Source: Nibrella saemangeumensis (GTDB lineage Bacteria > Bacteroidota > Bacteroidia > Cytophagales > Spirosomataceae). Taken from it: DNA of 52,725 bases. A model generated the notes under the pieces. The model was not told where the DNA came from and ran no database searches. It saw only the letters and a list, made by a program, of their open reading frames with translations. The translations under genes were made by a program, and so were the position numbers. This document shows positions 27,200 to 36,670 of this stretch, piece by piece. The first letter of the stretch is position 1; each line of letters begins with the position of its first letter. Location: the NCBI RefSeq assembly GCF_039541915.1, contig NZ_BAABHD010000069.1, positions 1 to 52,725 of the forward strand, in the 5' to 3' direction.

Positions 27200-30100
27200 T
27201 TAAGCCGTCGCTTGCGCGTTGTTGTTGATGTCGTCTATTATTTTGAATAGCTGGCTTACTTTGTTCTGGAATAGGGCGGAAACGCCGGAACTGTCAAAAT
27301 CCGTAAAGGGTTGGCGGTACAGTACTTTCTTTTCTATGACTCCGTTCTCTGCCAGATAGTTGATAATCATATTGATGAATTCTATTTGAGCGGTAGACAT
27401 AGGACCGTTGTCCAGAAAGGCGGAGAAGGCTGCCTTGGCCGCTGATTTATCGATACCCACAATATTGCGCACGAATTCACCCAATGGACGCTTTCCTAAA
27501 GCCTCCTCAAAGTGCTCCCTGGAATCTACATCAGCTCTTTCAAATAGCATCCGATCCAGCTCGTTTATCTCTTCTTCCGTAATCGGCTGATTATTTTTAA
27601 GCTTCCAGATTGTTAGATGGTTTTGGTTTTGCCTGATAATTTGCTCCATCCGGTCCCGGTAGGCCTCGCTGCTTACATAGCCTATAGTATGCTCGTGCAC
27701 CAGCTCCTCCCCGGAAAACTCATCTGTAAAGTCGGTGTATACAATGGGGCGGCTCTCTTTGTCCAGGTACTTTACCAAACCTCGTAATGACAGCCGTACC
27801 GGCTCTAAGGAGGGAATAGTTAACGTTTTCCAGAAGTCAGTTCCGGCAACATCATCAATCACCTTCATCTGATTGGCCACTTGCGGAATGCCCCCTTTTT
27901 TCTGGAGACCATGTCCGATCCGGCGGACCTTACTCACCAGCGTAGTTACCTTCTGTTTTGAGCCAACAAGGCTGTTGTATTGGGTCTGTAGTAAGAGCAG
28001 GTCGAATCGCCGGGAGGTTTCGTCTGACTTCTCGTCGCTGATGAGCGGGGCTATGTAGGTTTCCAACTCCGTTACATCGGCATCATCCAAGGCTCTCCAA
28101 CGCGCTTCGTCCTTGTATTTGATGACTCGCTCCCACTCGCGCCGAACCAGGAAGCTGTTTTCGTCCAGACTTTGTACCTGCGCTTGTAAGGTCTTTAGCA
28201 AGGTGGCTTTCAGCTCCTGTGTTTCGGCATCCAGGTCATCAGGAAGGGCTAACGCCAACCGTAAACGGGTGATGAAAATCTGCTCACTTAAACTCGGTGG
28301 AATAGCTGGACTGGCTTCATCGAGCTGCTGGGCGAAAAACTCGAAGTTGCCGCAATAGTCGAAAATATAGAAGTTCTTCTTGTTGAGGCCGGGGCCAAAG
28401 AGGTTTGGCCGCAGGCGGGTTCCGCGCCCGATCATCTGCCAGAACTTGGCTTTTGACAGAACGCGCTTAAAGAATACCAGGTTGACCACCTCCGGGATGT
28501 CTATACCGGTGTCGAGCATGTCTACCGAAACGGCAATCTGAAAATCGGTTTTGTTTTCGTCGGCGAATTCAGTGATCAGGCTCTCGGCTTCGTTGCCCAG
28601 CGAGTAATCAACTAACTGGCAGAGCTGCCCTTTATACTGTGGAAATAATTCGTTGAAGCGGGCGACGATAAACTTGGCGTGTTCGTGCTTCTTGGCAAAA
28701 ATGATGGATTTGCCGATGCGGTCACCGCCTTCAATTTTATGACCTTTCTCCATCAAATGGACAAGCATTTTGTCCACTGTATCTTTATTAAAAAGCCAGG
28801 TATTCAACTCCTCCGGATCAAAGCCTTCCGGAATATTGCCGTCTTCATCCCCAAAAGTTTCTTCGTATTCCTCTTTTTCTTCATCCGACAATTCATCGTA
28901 CCGGATACCCTGCTGCATAAATTTCAGCGGGACAGATCTGCCCTTGTAAGGCACCAGGTAGTCGTCAGCAACGGCCTGGCTGAGTGGGTAGTCATAGGTA
29001 GGGTTGCCGTTCGACAGGTTAAAGAAAGCAAAAGTATCCCGGTCCGTATCGTCTTTTGGGGTGGCGGTCAGGCCTACCAGCAGGCTATCAAAATACTCGA
29101 AGATGGCTCTGTACTGCTTATAAATGCTTCGGTGCGCTTCGTCAATGATAATCAGATCGAAGTAGCCTACACCAAATACCCGGTTTCCGTTCTTCCATTC
29201 GGTATCGATTCGGTTCAGGATGGTTTTGTAGGTTGAAAACACAATCCGGGCATCTTCGTATTCATCCGACTTTAGCAGGTTTACCCCCGTCAGGCTTGGC
29301 ACGTAGCGGCCGAAGTTTTCGTGGGCTTGCCTCACTAGCGCTTTACGGTCGGCTAAAAACAGCACCCGCTTTACCCAGTTTGCTCTGACCAGTACATCAA
29401 CGAGCGCGGCTGCGGTCCGGGTTTTTCCGCTGCCGGTGGCCATCACCAGGAGCGCCTTTCGGAAATTGTCGGCAAAGTGTTCGCCTACGGCGGCAATGGC
29501 CTGCTTCTGGTAATACCGGTCTGCTATCGCGGTATTAATCTTCATGTCCTTAACCGGCTTTTGTTCGGTCCGGCGGGCGATCATGCGGGCCATTTCATCG
29601 GCTTTGTGGAATCCCTGCACGGTACGGGGAATATACCGCTGATCATCCCAGAAGCCGGTCCGGAATCCATTAGTATAGTAAATCAGCGGTCGACGGCCAT
29701 AACGTTGTTCCAGTGCCTTGGCGTAGCGCACAGCCTGCCGTTTGCCGTCTTCCCAATCTACGGTTGTACGCTTAGCTTCAACTACGGCTAAGGGCAGGCC
29801 ATCATCTCCCCATAACACATAATCGGCAACGTCACTCGGCGTAATTGCTTCTTCGATGGAGACATTTTCGCCATAAGCCCGTCGGCCGGGTTTGGGTGCG
29901 ATAATCCAGCCTGCTTCCCGCAGCAGTTTGTCGATGAACAATTGGCGGGTTTCTGCTTCGGTGAATGCACCCGTGTAGGTTTGGAGTGCTTCGGTGTTCT
30001 GATCAAGCTGCGCTTTGAGCTTAGCAATTTCGGCTTCTTTGGCCTTCAGTTGCTCGGCATGAATATCAGTAAGCAGCGTCTGCTCTTGCAACTTAGCCTC

Positions 30101-30580
30101 CAGTTCGGCAATCTGATCGGCTGTTTGGTAGATGGCCTTTGTTGGTAATAGGGACTCGTCAAAAGGCGAGACGGGTATTGATGGTCCGAAGTATGTTTTG
30201 ACGGCCAGCACGCAAATACCATAGAGCGCTTTTAGGGCTACCAGCGACTGAACTGAGGTAAGTTTTGCGTCACTGGCATGAACGGCCTGATTACCATACT
30301 CCTTCAGGAGATAAAGCTGATCCTTAAGGGCAGTAGGTACTAGCTTCTTAAACTCCAACTGTCCCATCAACTTTGCCAGTGTGCGGTCTCTGGGATCGGT
30401 AGGGAAATGGGGTGTCAGACGCGGGTCGTTGGCGTACATGTACATCACCAACTCCTCAAGCCCTTTGCGGCACATGGCCGTTGCCACTACAGGTTTTACT
30501 AAAGCAAACTGTTCGGCCAGCGCAGCGGTCTCGCCAACATCGGGTAGCGTTGAGTCAAGGAAGGTAAAGTTAGAACTCAT
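27200..30580 (-). CDS. hsdR: Type I restriction enzyme R subunit (EcoEI-like)
   Basis: Motor and nuclease of a type I restriction system, 1126 aa. The N-terminus has a DUF4145-like helical domain (ATAMCRKGLEELVMYMY, about 36-120) and a coiled coil. The HSDR_N PD-(D/E)xK nuclease follows, with Asp in SDVADYVLW and E-x-K in AVVEAKRT (about 264). The SF2 motor has Walker A MATGSGKT (about 378), DEAH (about 478), LTATPKD and motif VI MIGRGTRLRPN. The EcoEI-type C-terminal region binds the methylase. It is separated from hsdS by the oppositely oriented kinase/DUF3037 pair, an unusual split. The usual partners hsdM and hsdS lie upstream on the same strand. Confidence 0.94.
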   Translation of the reverse strand: MSSNFTFLDSTLPDVGETAALAEQFALVKPVVATAMCRKGLEELVMYMYANDPRLTPHFPTDPRDRTLAKLMGQLEFKKLVPTALKDQLYLLKEYGNQAVHASDAKLTSVQSLVALKALYGICVLAVKTYFGPSIPVSPFDESLLPTKAIYQTADQIAELEAKLQEQTLLTDIHAEQLKAKEAEIAKLKAQLDQNTEALQTYTGAFTEAETRQLFIDKLLREAGWIIAPKPGRRAYGENVSIEEAITPSDVADYVLWGDDGLPLAVVEAKRTTVDWEDGKRQAVRYAKALEQRYGRRPLIYYTNGFRTGFWDDQRYIPRTVQGFHKADEMARMIARRTEQKPVKDMKINTAIADRYYQKQAIAAVGEHFADNFRKALLVMATGSGKTRTAAALVDVLVRANWVKRVLFLADRKALVRQAHENFGRYVPSLTGVNLLKSDEYEDARIVFSTYKTILNRIDTEWKNGNRVFGVGYFDLIIIDEAHRSIYKQYRAIFEYFDSLLVGLTATPKDDTDRDTFAFFNLSNGNPTYDYPLSQAVADDYLVPYKGRSVPLKFMQQGIRYDELSDEEKEEYEETFGDEDGNIPEGFDPEELNTWLFNKDTVDKMLVHLMEKGHKIEGGDRIGKSIIFAKKHEHAKFIVARFNELFPQYKGQLCQLVDYSLGNEAESLITEFADENKTDFQIAVSVDMLDTGIDIPEVVNLVFFKRVLSKAKFWQMIGRGTRLRPNLFGPGLNKKNFYIFDYCGNFEFFAQQLDEASPAIPPSLSEQIFITRLRLALALPDDLDAETQELKATLLKTLQAQVQSLDENSFLVRREWERVIKYKDEARWRALDDADVTELETYIAPLISDEKSDETSRRFDLLLLQTQYNSLVGSKQKVTTLVSKVRRIGHGLQKKGGIPQVANQMKVIDDVAGTDFWKTLTIPSLEPVRLSLRGLVKYLDKESRPIVYTDFTDEFSGEELVHEHTIGYVSSEAYRDRMEQIIRQNQNHLTIWKLKNNQPITEEEINELDRMLFERADVDSREHFEEALGKRPLGEFVRNIVGIDKSAAKAAFSAFLDNGPMSTAQIEFINMIINYLAENGVIEKKVLYRQPFTDFDSSGVSALFQNKVSQLFKIIDDINNNAQATA

Positions 30581-30639
30581 GCAAATGTGAATTCAGGTAT
30601 TTAGGAATAGCAGAAAAGTAAATATAGGATAAACTGTGT

Positions 30640-31506
30640 ATGTTTGTTGTTAACAGTCTGCCTACCCATACACCATTGAATTTGCCTATCTATCAAGCTG
30701 TATCGTTCGATGCGCCTGTAAATCAGGGAGGTTCTACAAACCCCTGGATTATTCGGGTACTCACCCACCGAGATACTATTGAGCCATATGTGGTAAAACT
30801 TTTTACTAAACGGCAAATTGAACAGCAACATGCAGTGGCCAAAGAGGTTTATGGTAACCTGCTGGCGTGTGAATTTGAACTACCGGTGCCTGATTTTGCC
30901 CTTATTGAGTTCGGGCCTGAGTTTATGACTACCTTGTCTGATGAGCAACTGAATAGGCTAAAAATCTGTCATGGCGGACTTAAATACGGGAGTGCTCTGG
31001 CCACCGACATGGCCATCTTTAAGCAGGGGTTATTGCCTTCTTTCTTGAAAGAGTATAATTTAGGCACTATCTTTGCGTTTGATAATCTGGTGCAAAACCT
31101 AGATCGGGGTGGGTTGCGCGATAAACCAAACCTGCTGATTAACGATGACAATTTTCTCCTTATCGACCATGAACAGACGTTTCCTTTCGCCGATGACGTT
31201 GATGCGGATGCTTCTGTAGATTGGTCGTTTGATGCAACTGAGTGGTCTAAGATCTACTTCGCTTACCATAAGCATCTGCTGCTTCCTTACCTTAAGGAGT
31301 TGCGAAAAACGGCTAAACTTGAAGCCTTCGACACGTTTCAGGAACATCTTCGCCACCTGGATATACGAACTATACGCCAGGCTGCCCGTGAGCTAGAACG
31401 ATTAGGAGTTTCTATCGGCCATGTTGACCGAATTACAAATTACCTGTCGGAAACTAAAGCCAGACATACTGAGTTTACCAACCTACTGAAAACATTAATT
31501 GCATGA
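30640..31506 (+). CDS. HipA-like kinase, 288 aa
   Basis: A short HipA-family kinase (HipA_2-like). The catalytic stretch reads FDNLVQNLDRGGLRDKPNLL with the catalytic Asp in NLDR and downstream Asn in PNLL; the metal-binding Asp is in LLIDHEQTF. A Lys in VVKLFTKRQ is the probable ATP-binding residue. It lacks the N-terminal domain of full HipA and has no HipB partner. It overlaps the DUF3037 gene by 4 nt (ATGA), which establishes a translationally coupled pair. The pair sits inverted between hsdR and hsdS. Possible roles are kinase toxin or regulatory kinase. A TATGTTTG -7-like sequence overlaps the start codon, so a slightly later start is possible. Confidence 0.8.
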   Translation: MFVVNSLPTHTPLNLPIYQAVSFDAPVNQGGSTNPWIIRVLTHRDTIEPYVVKLFTKRQIEQQHAVAKEVYGNLLACEFELPVPDFALIEFGPEFMTTLSDEQLNRLKICHGGLKYGSALATDMAIFKQGLLPSFLKEYNLGTIFAFDNLVQNLDRGGLRDKPNLLINDDNFLLIDHEQTFPFADDVDADASVDWSFDATEWSKIYFAYHKHLLLPYLKELRKTAKLEAFDTFQEHLRHLDIRTIRQAARELERLGVSIGHVDRITNYLSETKARHTEFTNLLKTLIA

Positions 31507-32372
31507 AGGCGGTGTTTCAATATAGCTTACTCCAGTATCGGCACTCTCAAGCGTTGGGAGAGGTGCTGAATGTGGGCGTATTGGTCCTATTTCCTGTGCA
31601 GAAGCAGGTACGATTCCTGTTTCCGGAGCGCCTTACCCGATTAAAGAGCTTGTACAGGAATGTACCTGAGAAAACCCTAAGGGCTTACTTCAAAACGTTC
31701 TTGAAAAGAGCCGAGCAGCTTAATCGGCAGCCCGAGCTTTTTGACGATTACGAGCAGAACCCCCAAACCTTTATCCACCGGGAGTTTCTGGCAGCCGATG
31801 CCAGTGCCTTGGTTTTTGCGCCGGTCAAGACCTCTGTCCTCTATACGGAGAGCCTGAATAAGATTACAGAAGCTTTATATCAGCAATACCTTTCCCTATA
31901 CGATCCGGTTGAAGAGGTGGAACGGCATGATGACCAATATTTGAAGACCAATTACAAGAACAAAGTAAAGAGACTACTACAATCTGTAACGCCTAGGCGG
32001 ACCTTTCAAGAAAACTACGTTATAGAGCCTGAGCAGGCTCAGCATACCGTGGCACCAGCTCGTTTTGATTTCGGCTGGCAGAATCATGCTTTACACCTTG
32101 TAAAGACCGTTAGCTTTGATTTGCAGCAAGGCCAATCTATTCAGACAAAAGCATATAACAACTTTGCTGAATTTACCCTTTTAGACGAGTACGCCCAAAG
32201 AGAAACCATTCAGTTTGATGTACTGGTTGCTGCTCCTCGGGAGCGTTCTTTACAGGAGTATTACGAACGCGCACTTGATGTTTTGCACCGCCCAAAATCT
32301 GTGCGTATTATTTCTGAGGAGCACTTAGAAGAGTATGCCTACCAGACAGTTGAAGCGCTTCAGGAGGATTAA
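31503..32372 (+). CDS. DUF3037 protein, 289 aa
   Basis: The start (FQYSLLQYRHSQALGEVLNVGVLV) is characteristic of the DUF3037 family, which is regularly found next to HipA-like kinases. Function is unknown. The remainder is mixed alpha/beta, with charged helices (YLKTNYKNKVKRLLQSV) and no membrane segment. It is coupled to the kinase by a 4-nt overlap. Its TAA stop (32370-32372) directly abuts the hsdS stop (32373-32375) on the other strand, leaving no intergenic base. Confidence 0.85.
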   Translation: MKAVFQYSLLQYRHSQALGEVLNVGVLVLFPVQKQVRFLFPERLTRLKSLYRNVPEKTLRAYFKTFLKRAEQLNRQPELFDDYEQNPQTFIHREFLAADASALVFAPVKTSVLYTESLNKITEALYQQYLSLYDPVEEVERHDDQYLKTNYKNKVKRLLQSVTPRRTFQENYVIEPEQAQHTVAPARFDFGWQNHALHLVKTVSFDLQQGQSIQTKAYNNFAEFTLLDEYAQRETIQFDVLVAAPRERSLQEYYERALDVLHRPKSVRIISEEHLEEYAYQTVEALQED

Positions 32373-33524
32373 TTACTCTCCAAAACTTTCTTGTAACAAA
32401 CGTTGAAATAAATTCTCACTGTTCATCATCTGCTGTTGGGCTATTAACTTTTGTTGTTCAATTTGAATAGCCATTTCGGCGAAGCGTTGCTGAAGGAGTA
32501 AAGGAGGATAATAAATCAAAAAGTCTTCTATTTGCTTACTACTTATATTAGGTTGTAAAGCTACAGCGCAACATTCTTCAACTCTATTTTTAAAGTATTC
32601 TGAAAAGCAGAGTTGTAATAGGAAACTTGTATTAAGTTTGGTTTTATCAATAATAAACCTTCCAACTCTTTGGTTAAGTATACATGGCAAATCTTTGTGC
32701 TCTACTTTAACAACTTTTGCTGACGATAACGATTTAATAATAGGACGTGTCATAGCCATAAGTATGTCACCGCTTTTAAGCATGAAGTTGGGATAGGCTT
32801 TAGCAATATTCTCTGGAATGAAGTCAATATCGTCCCAAATTAGCTTTTCAAAATGAACATTAGTAATTTTTACTAATTTTGTACCATAGTTGCTATAATC
32901 TGAGCTTTTAAAGGCAAACCCTCCTTGTAGTTTAGCTCCTTTTGACAGCTTATCTACTTTCCATCCCTTCTCATTCCTCACCGGGTCACCAAACATATCT
33001 AGGAAAATGGCTTGGGTGAGTTGGTCGTAGTGAGACAGCAGTTGGCGGTCTTTTTGGCGGAGGGCATCAGCTTTGTCTAGTAAAGCCGCAATCCGGTGCT
33101 GCTCAGCGAGGGGGGGGAGGGGAATGGGAATATTGTCAAAATCCCCTTTTGTGATGTGTTTCATGGTAGCTCCATGAGTAAGAGCTACCATGACATTTAA
33201 TTTATGGCCGACTATATGCCTGAAATACTGCTTATCAATTGGTAGTTTATTAAACACAACTTTAAAGATGTGCTGGTTTAGAACCGCATTACCTCTCTGC
33301 CATTCATAAATTCCCAAGCTAGCCGACCAAGAGATTAATATATCGCCGTTGTGGATATAATACTTCGCCGGAACGGTACCGTTAAAATAGTTTGTTTCAT
33401 ATGCATTGCCTGTCAGGTCTTGAATTCGAATAATGGGTAAGCCTTCTTTTTTCCAATCCGTTGGTTTAAACGGATACCCATTCACGAATGTTGCTATATC
33501 GCCAAGCTTTACAGTTTTGCTCAT
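32373..33524 (-). CDS. hsdS: Type I restriction enzyme specificity subunit
   Basis: 383 aa, slightly short but complete. Target recognition domain 1 (about 1-130: VKLGDIATFVNGYPFKPTDW, ISWSASLGIYEW) is followed by the conserved helix PLPPLAEQHRIAALLDKADAL (the spacer determining site spacing). Domain 2 (about 190-330: GAKLQGGFAFKSSDY) and a second helix (PPLLLQQRFAEMAIQIEQQK) follow. It directs HsdM and HsdR to a bipartite site that cannot be read from sequence. It is last in the operon running from DUF2130, 27 nt after the acidic ORF. Confidence 0.93.
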   Translation of the reverse strand: MSKTVKLGDIATFVNGYPFKPTDWKKEGLPIIRIQDLTGNAYETNYFNGTVPAKYYIHNGDILISWSASLGIYEWQRGNAVLNQHIFKVVFNKLPIDKQYFRHIVGHKLNVMVALTHGATMKHITKGDFDNIPIPLPPLAEQHRIAALLDKADALRQKDRQLLSHYDQLTQAIFLDMFGDPVRNEKGWKVDKLSKGAKLQGGFAFKSSDYSNYGTKLVKITNVHFEKLIWDDIDFIPENIAKAYPNFMLKSGDILMAMTRPIIKSLSSAKVVKVEHKDLPCILNQRVGRFIIDKTKLNTSFLLQLCFSEYFKNRVEECCAVALQPNISSKQIEDFLIYYPPLLLQQRFAEMAIQIEQQKLIAQQQMMNSENLFQRLLQESFGE

Positions 33525-33551
33525 AAAATTTGAAATTAAATATTGGGGCTG

Positions 33552-34133
33552 CTACTCGTCTTCAACATTGAGGCTATCGAGCAACTCCTTAAATATTGGT
33601 ACTGCATCTTCTTCCAGTTCAATTAACTGAACACCGTCAATCATTCTGAGCATGGTTAAATAGTCTTCTCGCCGTGAAGGGTCGATACGCAGGACGAGGT
33701 ATTTATCAACGTATTGTTGGTCATCTTCCTCTTCTATATCATCGTCAAAAAAAGCCTTAACACGAGGAGGTCTGTCATTCAGCGCACGTAGAAGTACTTT
33801 TTTGTACAGGTAACTGTTAATTTCGTCAACGTAGAGGCAGTCATAATCCACCTCATCATCATCAATATCTGTAGCATCCTCTAACGCAGCATAATTCACA
33901 AGCAATTTATCTTTGCGTGGTAAATCTTTAAAGCAGTTATGAATAGCCCCTTCAATGGCTGCTTCGTAAAGTGACCATTCAAAAAACTCTTCACTTTGCC
34001 GCTGTACGCAAATCTCTTCCCAGCAGTTTTCCAGATTGGCATACGACCCTGGTATATCTTCCAAATCTGAAATAATCTCCTCAACTAGTGATTCTACGCA
34101 AGCATTCGCTTCTGATAAAGAAAATGAGTCCAT
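33552..34133 (-). CDS. Highly acidic hypothetical protein between hsdM and hsdS, 193 aa
   Basis: Unrecognised. By my count about 52 of 193 residues are Asp or Glu against about 18 Lys or Arg. Clusters include DIDDDEVDYD and DDDIEEEDDQQ. There is no signal peptide or zinc motif. It is embedded between hsdM (23 nt) and hsdS (27 nt). Such acidity is found in DNA-mimic proteins that inhibit restriction enzymes, so it may be a built-in modulator of the system. An ordinary acidic cytoplasmic protein is an equal alternative. Confidence 0.7.
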   Translation of the reverse strand: MDSFSLSEANACVESLVEEIISDLEDIPGSYANLENCWEEICVQRQSEEFFEWSLYEAAIEGAIHNCFKDLPRKDKLLVNYAALEDATDIDDDEVDYDCLYVDEINSYLYKKVLLRALNDRPPRVKAFFDDDIEEEDDQQYVDKYLVLRIDPSRREDYLTMLRMIDGVQLIELEEDAVPIFKELLDSLNVEDE

Positions 34134-34156
34134 GTCTCGATAAATCTGGATAATAA

Positions 34157-35719
34157 TTATTCAGCGACTACTTCATTAGTCAGTTGAAGCATTTGCTCCA
34201 GCGCTTGCAAATCGGCTTGTCGCTGAGCATCCAGGGCTTTGATCCGCTCCAATATGGTACCCGGCGTATCGTATTGCTTCTGGGCGTAGACCACTTCCTT
34301 GTAGCGGTTGATGCTGAGGTCATAAGCATTAGCGCGGATGTCGTCTACAGATACTAAAAAGCTCTGCTCGGTGCGGGATCGATCAGCTTCAGCATCTAAA
34401 TTTAGCCAACGCATTACTAGGTCAGGAATGTCGTTTTTGTAATCGCCGGTGTTCGCTTCATTGTTTTTGAGCTTTTCAATCAGTCCGTTAAGATCAGCAA
34501 ATGTCTCAAACTCTACACCAGTTACAGTACGTTTGTCATCAAGGCTGCGGCCATCAGCCTGCATATCGTAAAACCATACTTTATCGGTACCACCAGAGTT
34601 GGTTTTTGTAAAGATGAGCACAGCTGTACTTACACCAGCATACGGCTTAAATACTCCGGAAGGCATTGAAATAACCGCCTGTAGCTTCTGCTTTTCAACC
34701 AGCTCCCGACGAATCTGTAAGTGTCCTTTTGAGCCCCCGAACAAGACACCATCGGGGACTACCACCGCTGCTCTGCCGCCAATACGCAATCCACGAAGTA
34801 TAAGCGCCAGAAATAGCAGCTCGGTTTTCTTAGTCACTGTTTTCTGAAGCAGGTCCGGCAACACATGGTCGGCATCCAGGGAACCTCTAAAGGGCGGATT
34901 CGCCAGCACAATAGTAGCCTCTTCTTTAAACTCACTGTTGCTTTTGCTAAGCGCATCTACATCGAGCAACCGTTCCGGCTCAATACCGTGCAGCAGCAGG
35001 TTCATGGCCCCAATCCGGATCATGTGCGGGTCAAACTCCATACCCATCAACATGCGTTTACGGAAGTGCTCCTGTACGGCTGGTTTATACAGTGTTTGTC
35101 GGTGGTTCTCAGCTACAAATTCGCTGGCCGATACCAGGAAGCCTGCCGAGCCAGCCGATGGATCACAGATTATATCTTCCGGGCCAGGAGCGATCATAGC
35201 TACCATCATCTTCACAATATGGCGGGGTGTCCGGAACTGGCCGTTGGTGCCGGAAGTAGCCATCTTGGAGAGCAGATATTCATACACGTCCCCCTTGGTA
35301 TCGCGGTCGCGCATCTCAATATTATCGAGCAGACTCACCACCTGATCTAGCAGACGCGGTGTCGGAATCATGAAATTAGCGCCCTTCATGAACCGGCCAA
35401 AGTTACTCTCTTTACCAAGTGAGCGCATAAAATCGAACACGCCGTTCTGCTTACGGAAAAGCTCAAAACGGGTATCAGGGTCTTTGTCCTTGAACCGGCT
35501 CCAGCGCAGTTCGTACTGATCTGGTTGGTAAATCGGGTCCTCTATAGGCTCCTGCAAATCGTTGGCTTGCTGCTCCTTTGCTGTCTGAAGCTCATCTAAC
35601 CGCCGGATAAACAGCAAGTAGGTAATTTGTTCAATAACGGAAACTGGGTTAGTCAGACCACCTGTCCAGAAGGTTTCCCAGACTTTATCAATCCTGGAGC
35701 GTAATTCACCTGTGAGCAT
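34157..35719 (-). CDS. hsdM: Type I restriction enzyme methylase subunit
   Basis: 520 aa, a normal HsdM. The N-terminal HsdM_N helical region (LRSRIDKVWETFWTGG, QITYLLFIRRLDE) leads to an N6-adenine methylase: motif I CDPSAGSAGFL at about 182-192 and motif IV VLANPPFRGSL at about 267-277, both intact. VPDGVLFGG is the usual downstream conserved site. It modifies host DNA at the site chosen by HsdS and is required for cleavage by HsdR. It starts 11 nt after the receiver-domain gene, so it sits inside the larger operon. Confidence 0.95.
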   Translation of the reverse strand: MLTGELRSRIDKVWETFWTGGLTNPVSVIEQITYLLFIRRLDELQTAKEQQANDLQEPIEDPIYQPDQYELRWSRFKDKDPDTRFELFRKQNGVFDFMRSLGKESNFGRFMKGANFMIPTPRLLDQVVSLLDNIEMRDRDTKGDVYEYLLSKMATSGTNGQFRTPRHIVKMMVAMIAPGPEDIICDPSAGSAGFLVSASEFVAENHRQTLYKPAVQEHFRKRMLMGMEFDPHMIRIGAMNLLLHGIEPERLLDVDALSKSNSEFKEEATIVLANPPFRGSLDADHVLPDLLQKTVTKKTELLFLALILRGLRIGGRAAVVVPDGVLFGGSKGHLQIRRELVEKQKLQAVISMPSGVFKPYAGVSTAVLIFTKTNSGGTDKVWFYDMQADGRSLDDKRTVTGVEFETFADLNGLIEKLKNNEANTGDYKNDIPDLVMRWLNLDAEADRSRTEQSFLVSVDDIRANAYDLSINRYKEVVYAQKQYDTPGTILERIKALDAQRQADLQALEQMLQLTNEVVAE

Positions 35720-35730
35720 AGATAAGGGCG

Positions 35731-36657
35731 CTATTGAGGGCGTTTTTGCATGAAATCAGAAAACCAAAGCAACAAATCTGCTAAAATATTCGCATAACTC
35801 GATAGAGTGTAGCGGGAAATTGGATGCGTATAGGCATGCATAGATACGGTGCTGGTTGCATTCTGAAGCGCATTAACTGTGAGCCATAGGTGCAAAGGCA
35901 TAAAGGGGTTAGACTTGAAAGAGTACTTTCGGGTATTATTATCCCACTTTGGTTGCCCAGCAATATGATAAATTGCTTGTCCTAAACTTTGTTGATTATC
36001 ATGTTGTAAGCCTTCAGGGACTAAACGGCGATCCAGCTCTGCTAACTTAGTGTAAACCCCTTCCATAATAGGCCGGATACAACTAGCTGCATTTTTTAAG
36101 AGCATTACCTCGCCAGAATCAACTTTTTCAAAAAGTTTTATCAATTCCTGCTCATGTTCCCGCTGAAGCCATCCATTCTGGAAAATAACCCCGATCTCAG
36201 GATGACGCAGGCGAAACGTGGCCTCAGCCTGTCGGGCATACTGTTCACGCACATAATTCAGCATCAGTTCTTCACCGGCATCATCTTTGGCAAACACTGG
36301 TATGTCCGGGTACACCTTGTCCAGCATCTGAATCATATCTTCTGTCTGGTACATGGTAAATACGCAGCAGGGAAGCTCACGCTTATACTGCATGGTAAGG
36401 GCCTGCAACTCGTTGATAGCCTTATAGGCAAATTCTTTCTCCCCGCGATCCTCAGTTAAACCTGGTTTGGTATGCCCTAAGCCATCAAAAATGACAAAGT
36501 CGTACCCGAAGAAATCTGCCCTGAGCTTGTCAAGAGCACCAACCAGGTGAGGTTCGGTATACACCTCAAATTCTTCACCGTCGAATTTTCTCACAAATGC
36601 TTCCCTAAAATTACTTTTATCATCGACGAGCAGAAGCCTTATTTTAACCTGACTCAT
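35731..36657 (-). CDS. Receiver-domain protein, 308 aa, partner of the kinase-methylase
   Basis: The N-terminal ~130 residues are a response-regulator receiver: acidic pair D12/D13 (LLLVDDK), phospho-acceptor D58 (FVIFDGLGH), T101 (VFTMYQ) and K124 (VFAKDD). The loop after D58 is longer than usual (GHTKPGLTEDRG). The ~170-residue C-terminus is helical and has no HTH, so it is not a usual transcription factor (VMLLKNAASCIRPIMEGVYTK, then QSLGQAIYHIAGQPKW). It lies 13 nt after the kinase-methylase fusion and 11 nt before hsdM. I infer that phosphorylation from the kinase domain next door controls this protein and through it the restriction complex. Confidence 0.82.
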   Translation of the reverse strand: MSQVKIRLLLVDDKSNFREAFVRKFDGEEFEVYTEPHLVGALDKLRADFFGYDFVIFDGLGHTKPGLTEDRGEKEFAYKAINELQALTMQYKRELPCCVFTMYQTEDMIQMLDKVYPDIPVFAKDDAGEELMLNYVREQYARQAEATFRLRHPEIGVIFQNGWLQREHEQELIKLFEKVDSGEVMLLKNAASCIRPIMEGVYTKLAELDRRLVPEGLQHDNQQSLGQAIYHIAGQPKWDNNTRKYSFKSNPFMPLHLWLTVNALQNATSTVSMHAYTHPISRYTLSSYANILADLLLWFSDFMQKRPQ

Positions 36658-36670
36658 AAGCTTAAGGGAT

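Noticed and set aside
30638..30646. TATGTTTG, a -7-like box overlapping the HipA-like start codon
   Set aside because: No -33 element at the correct distance, and using it would need a start codon that is not visible; kept only as a note.
34865..35350. Long antisense ORFs over hsdM and over the 1708-aa gene (for example 5827-6255)
   Set aside because: They are shadows of strong coding regions on the other strand, without motifs or their own start context.
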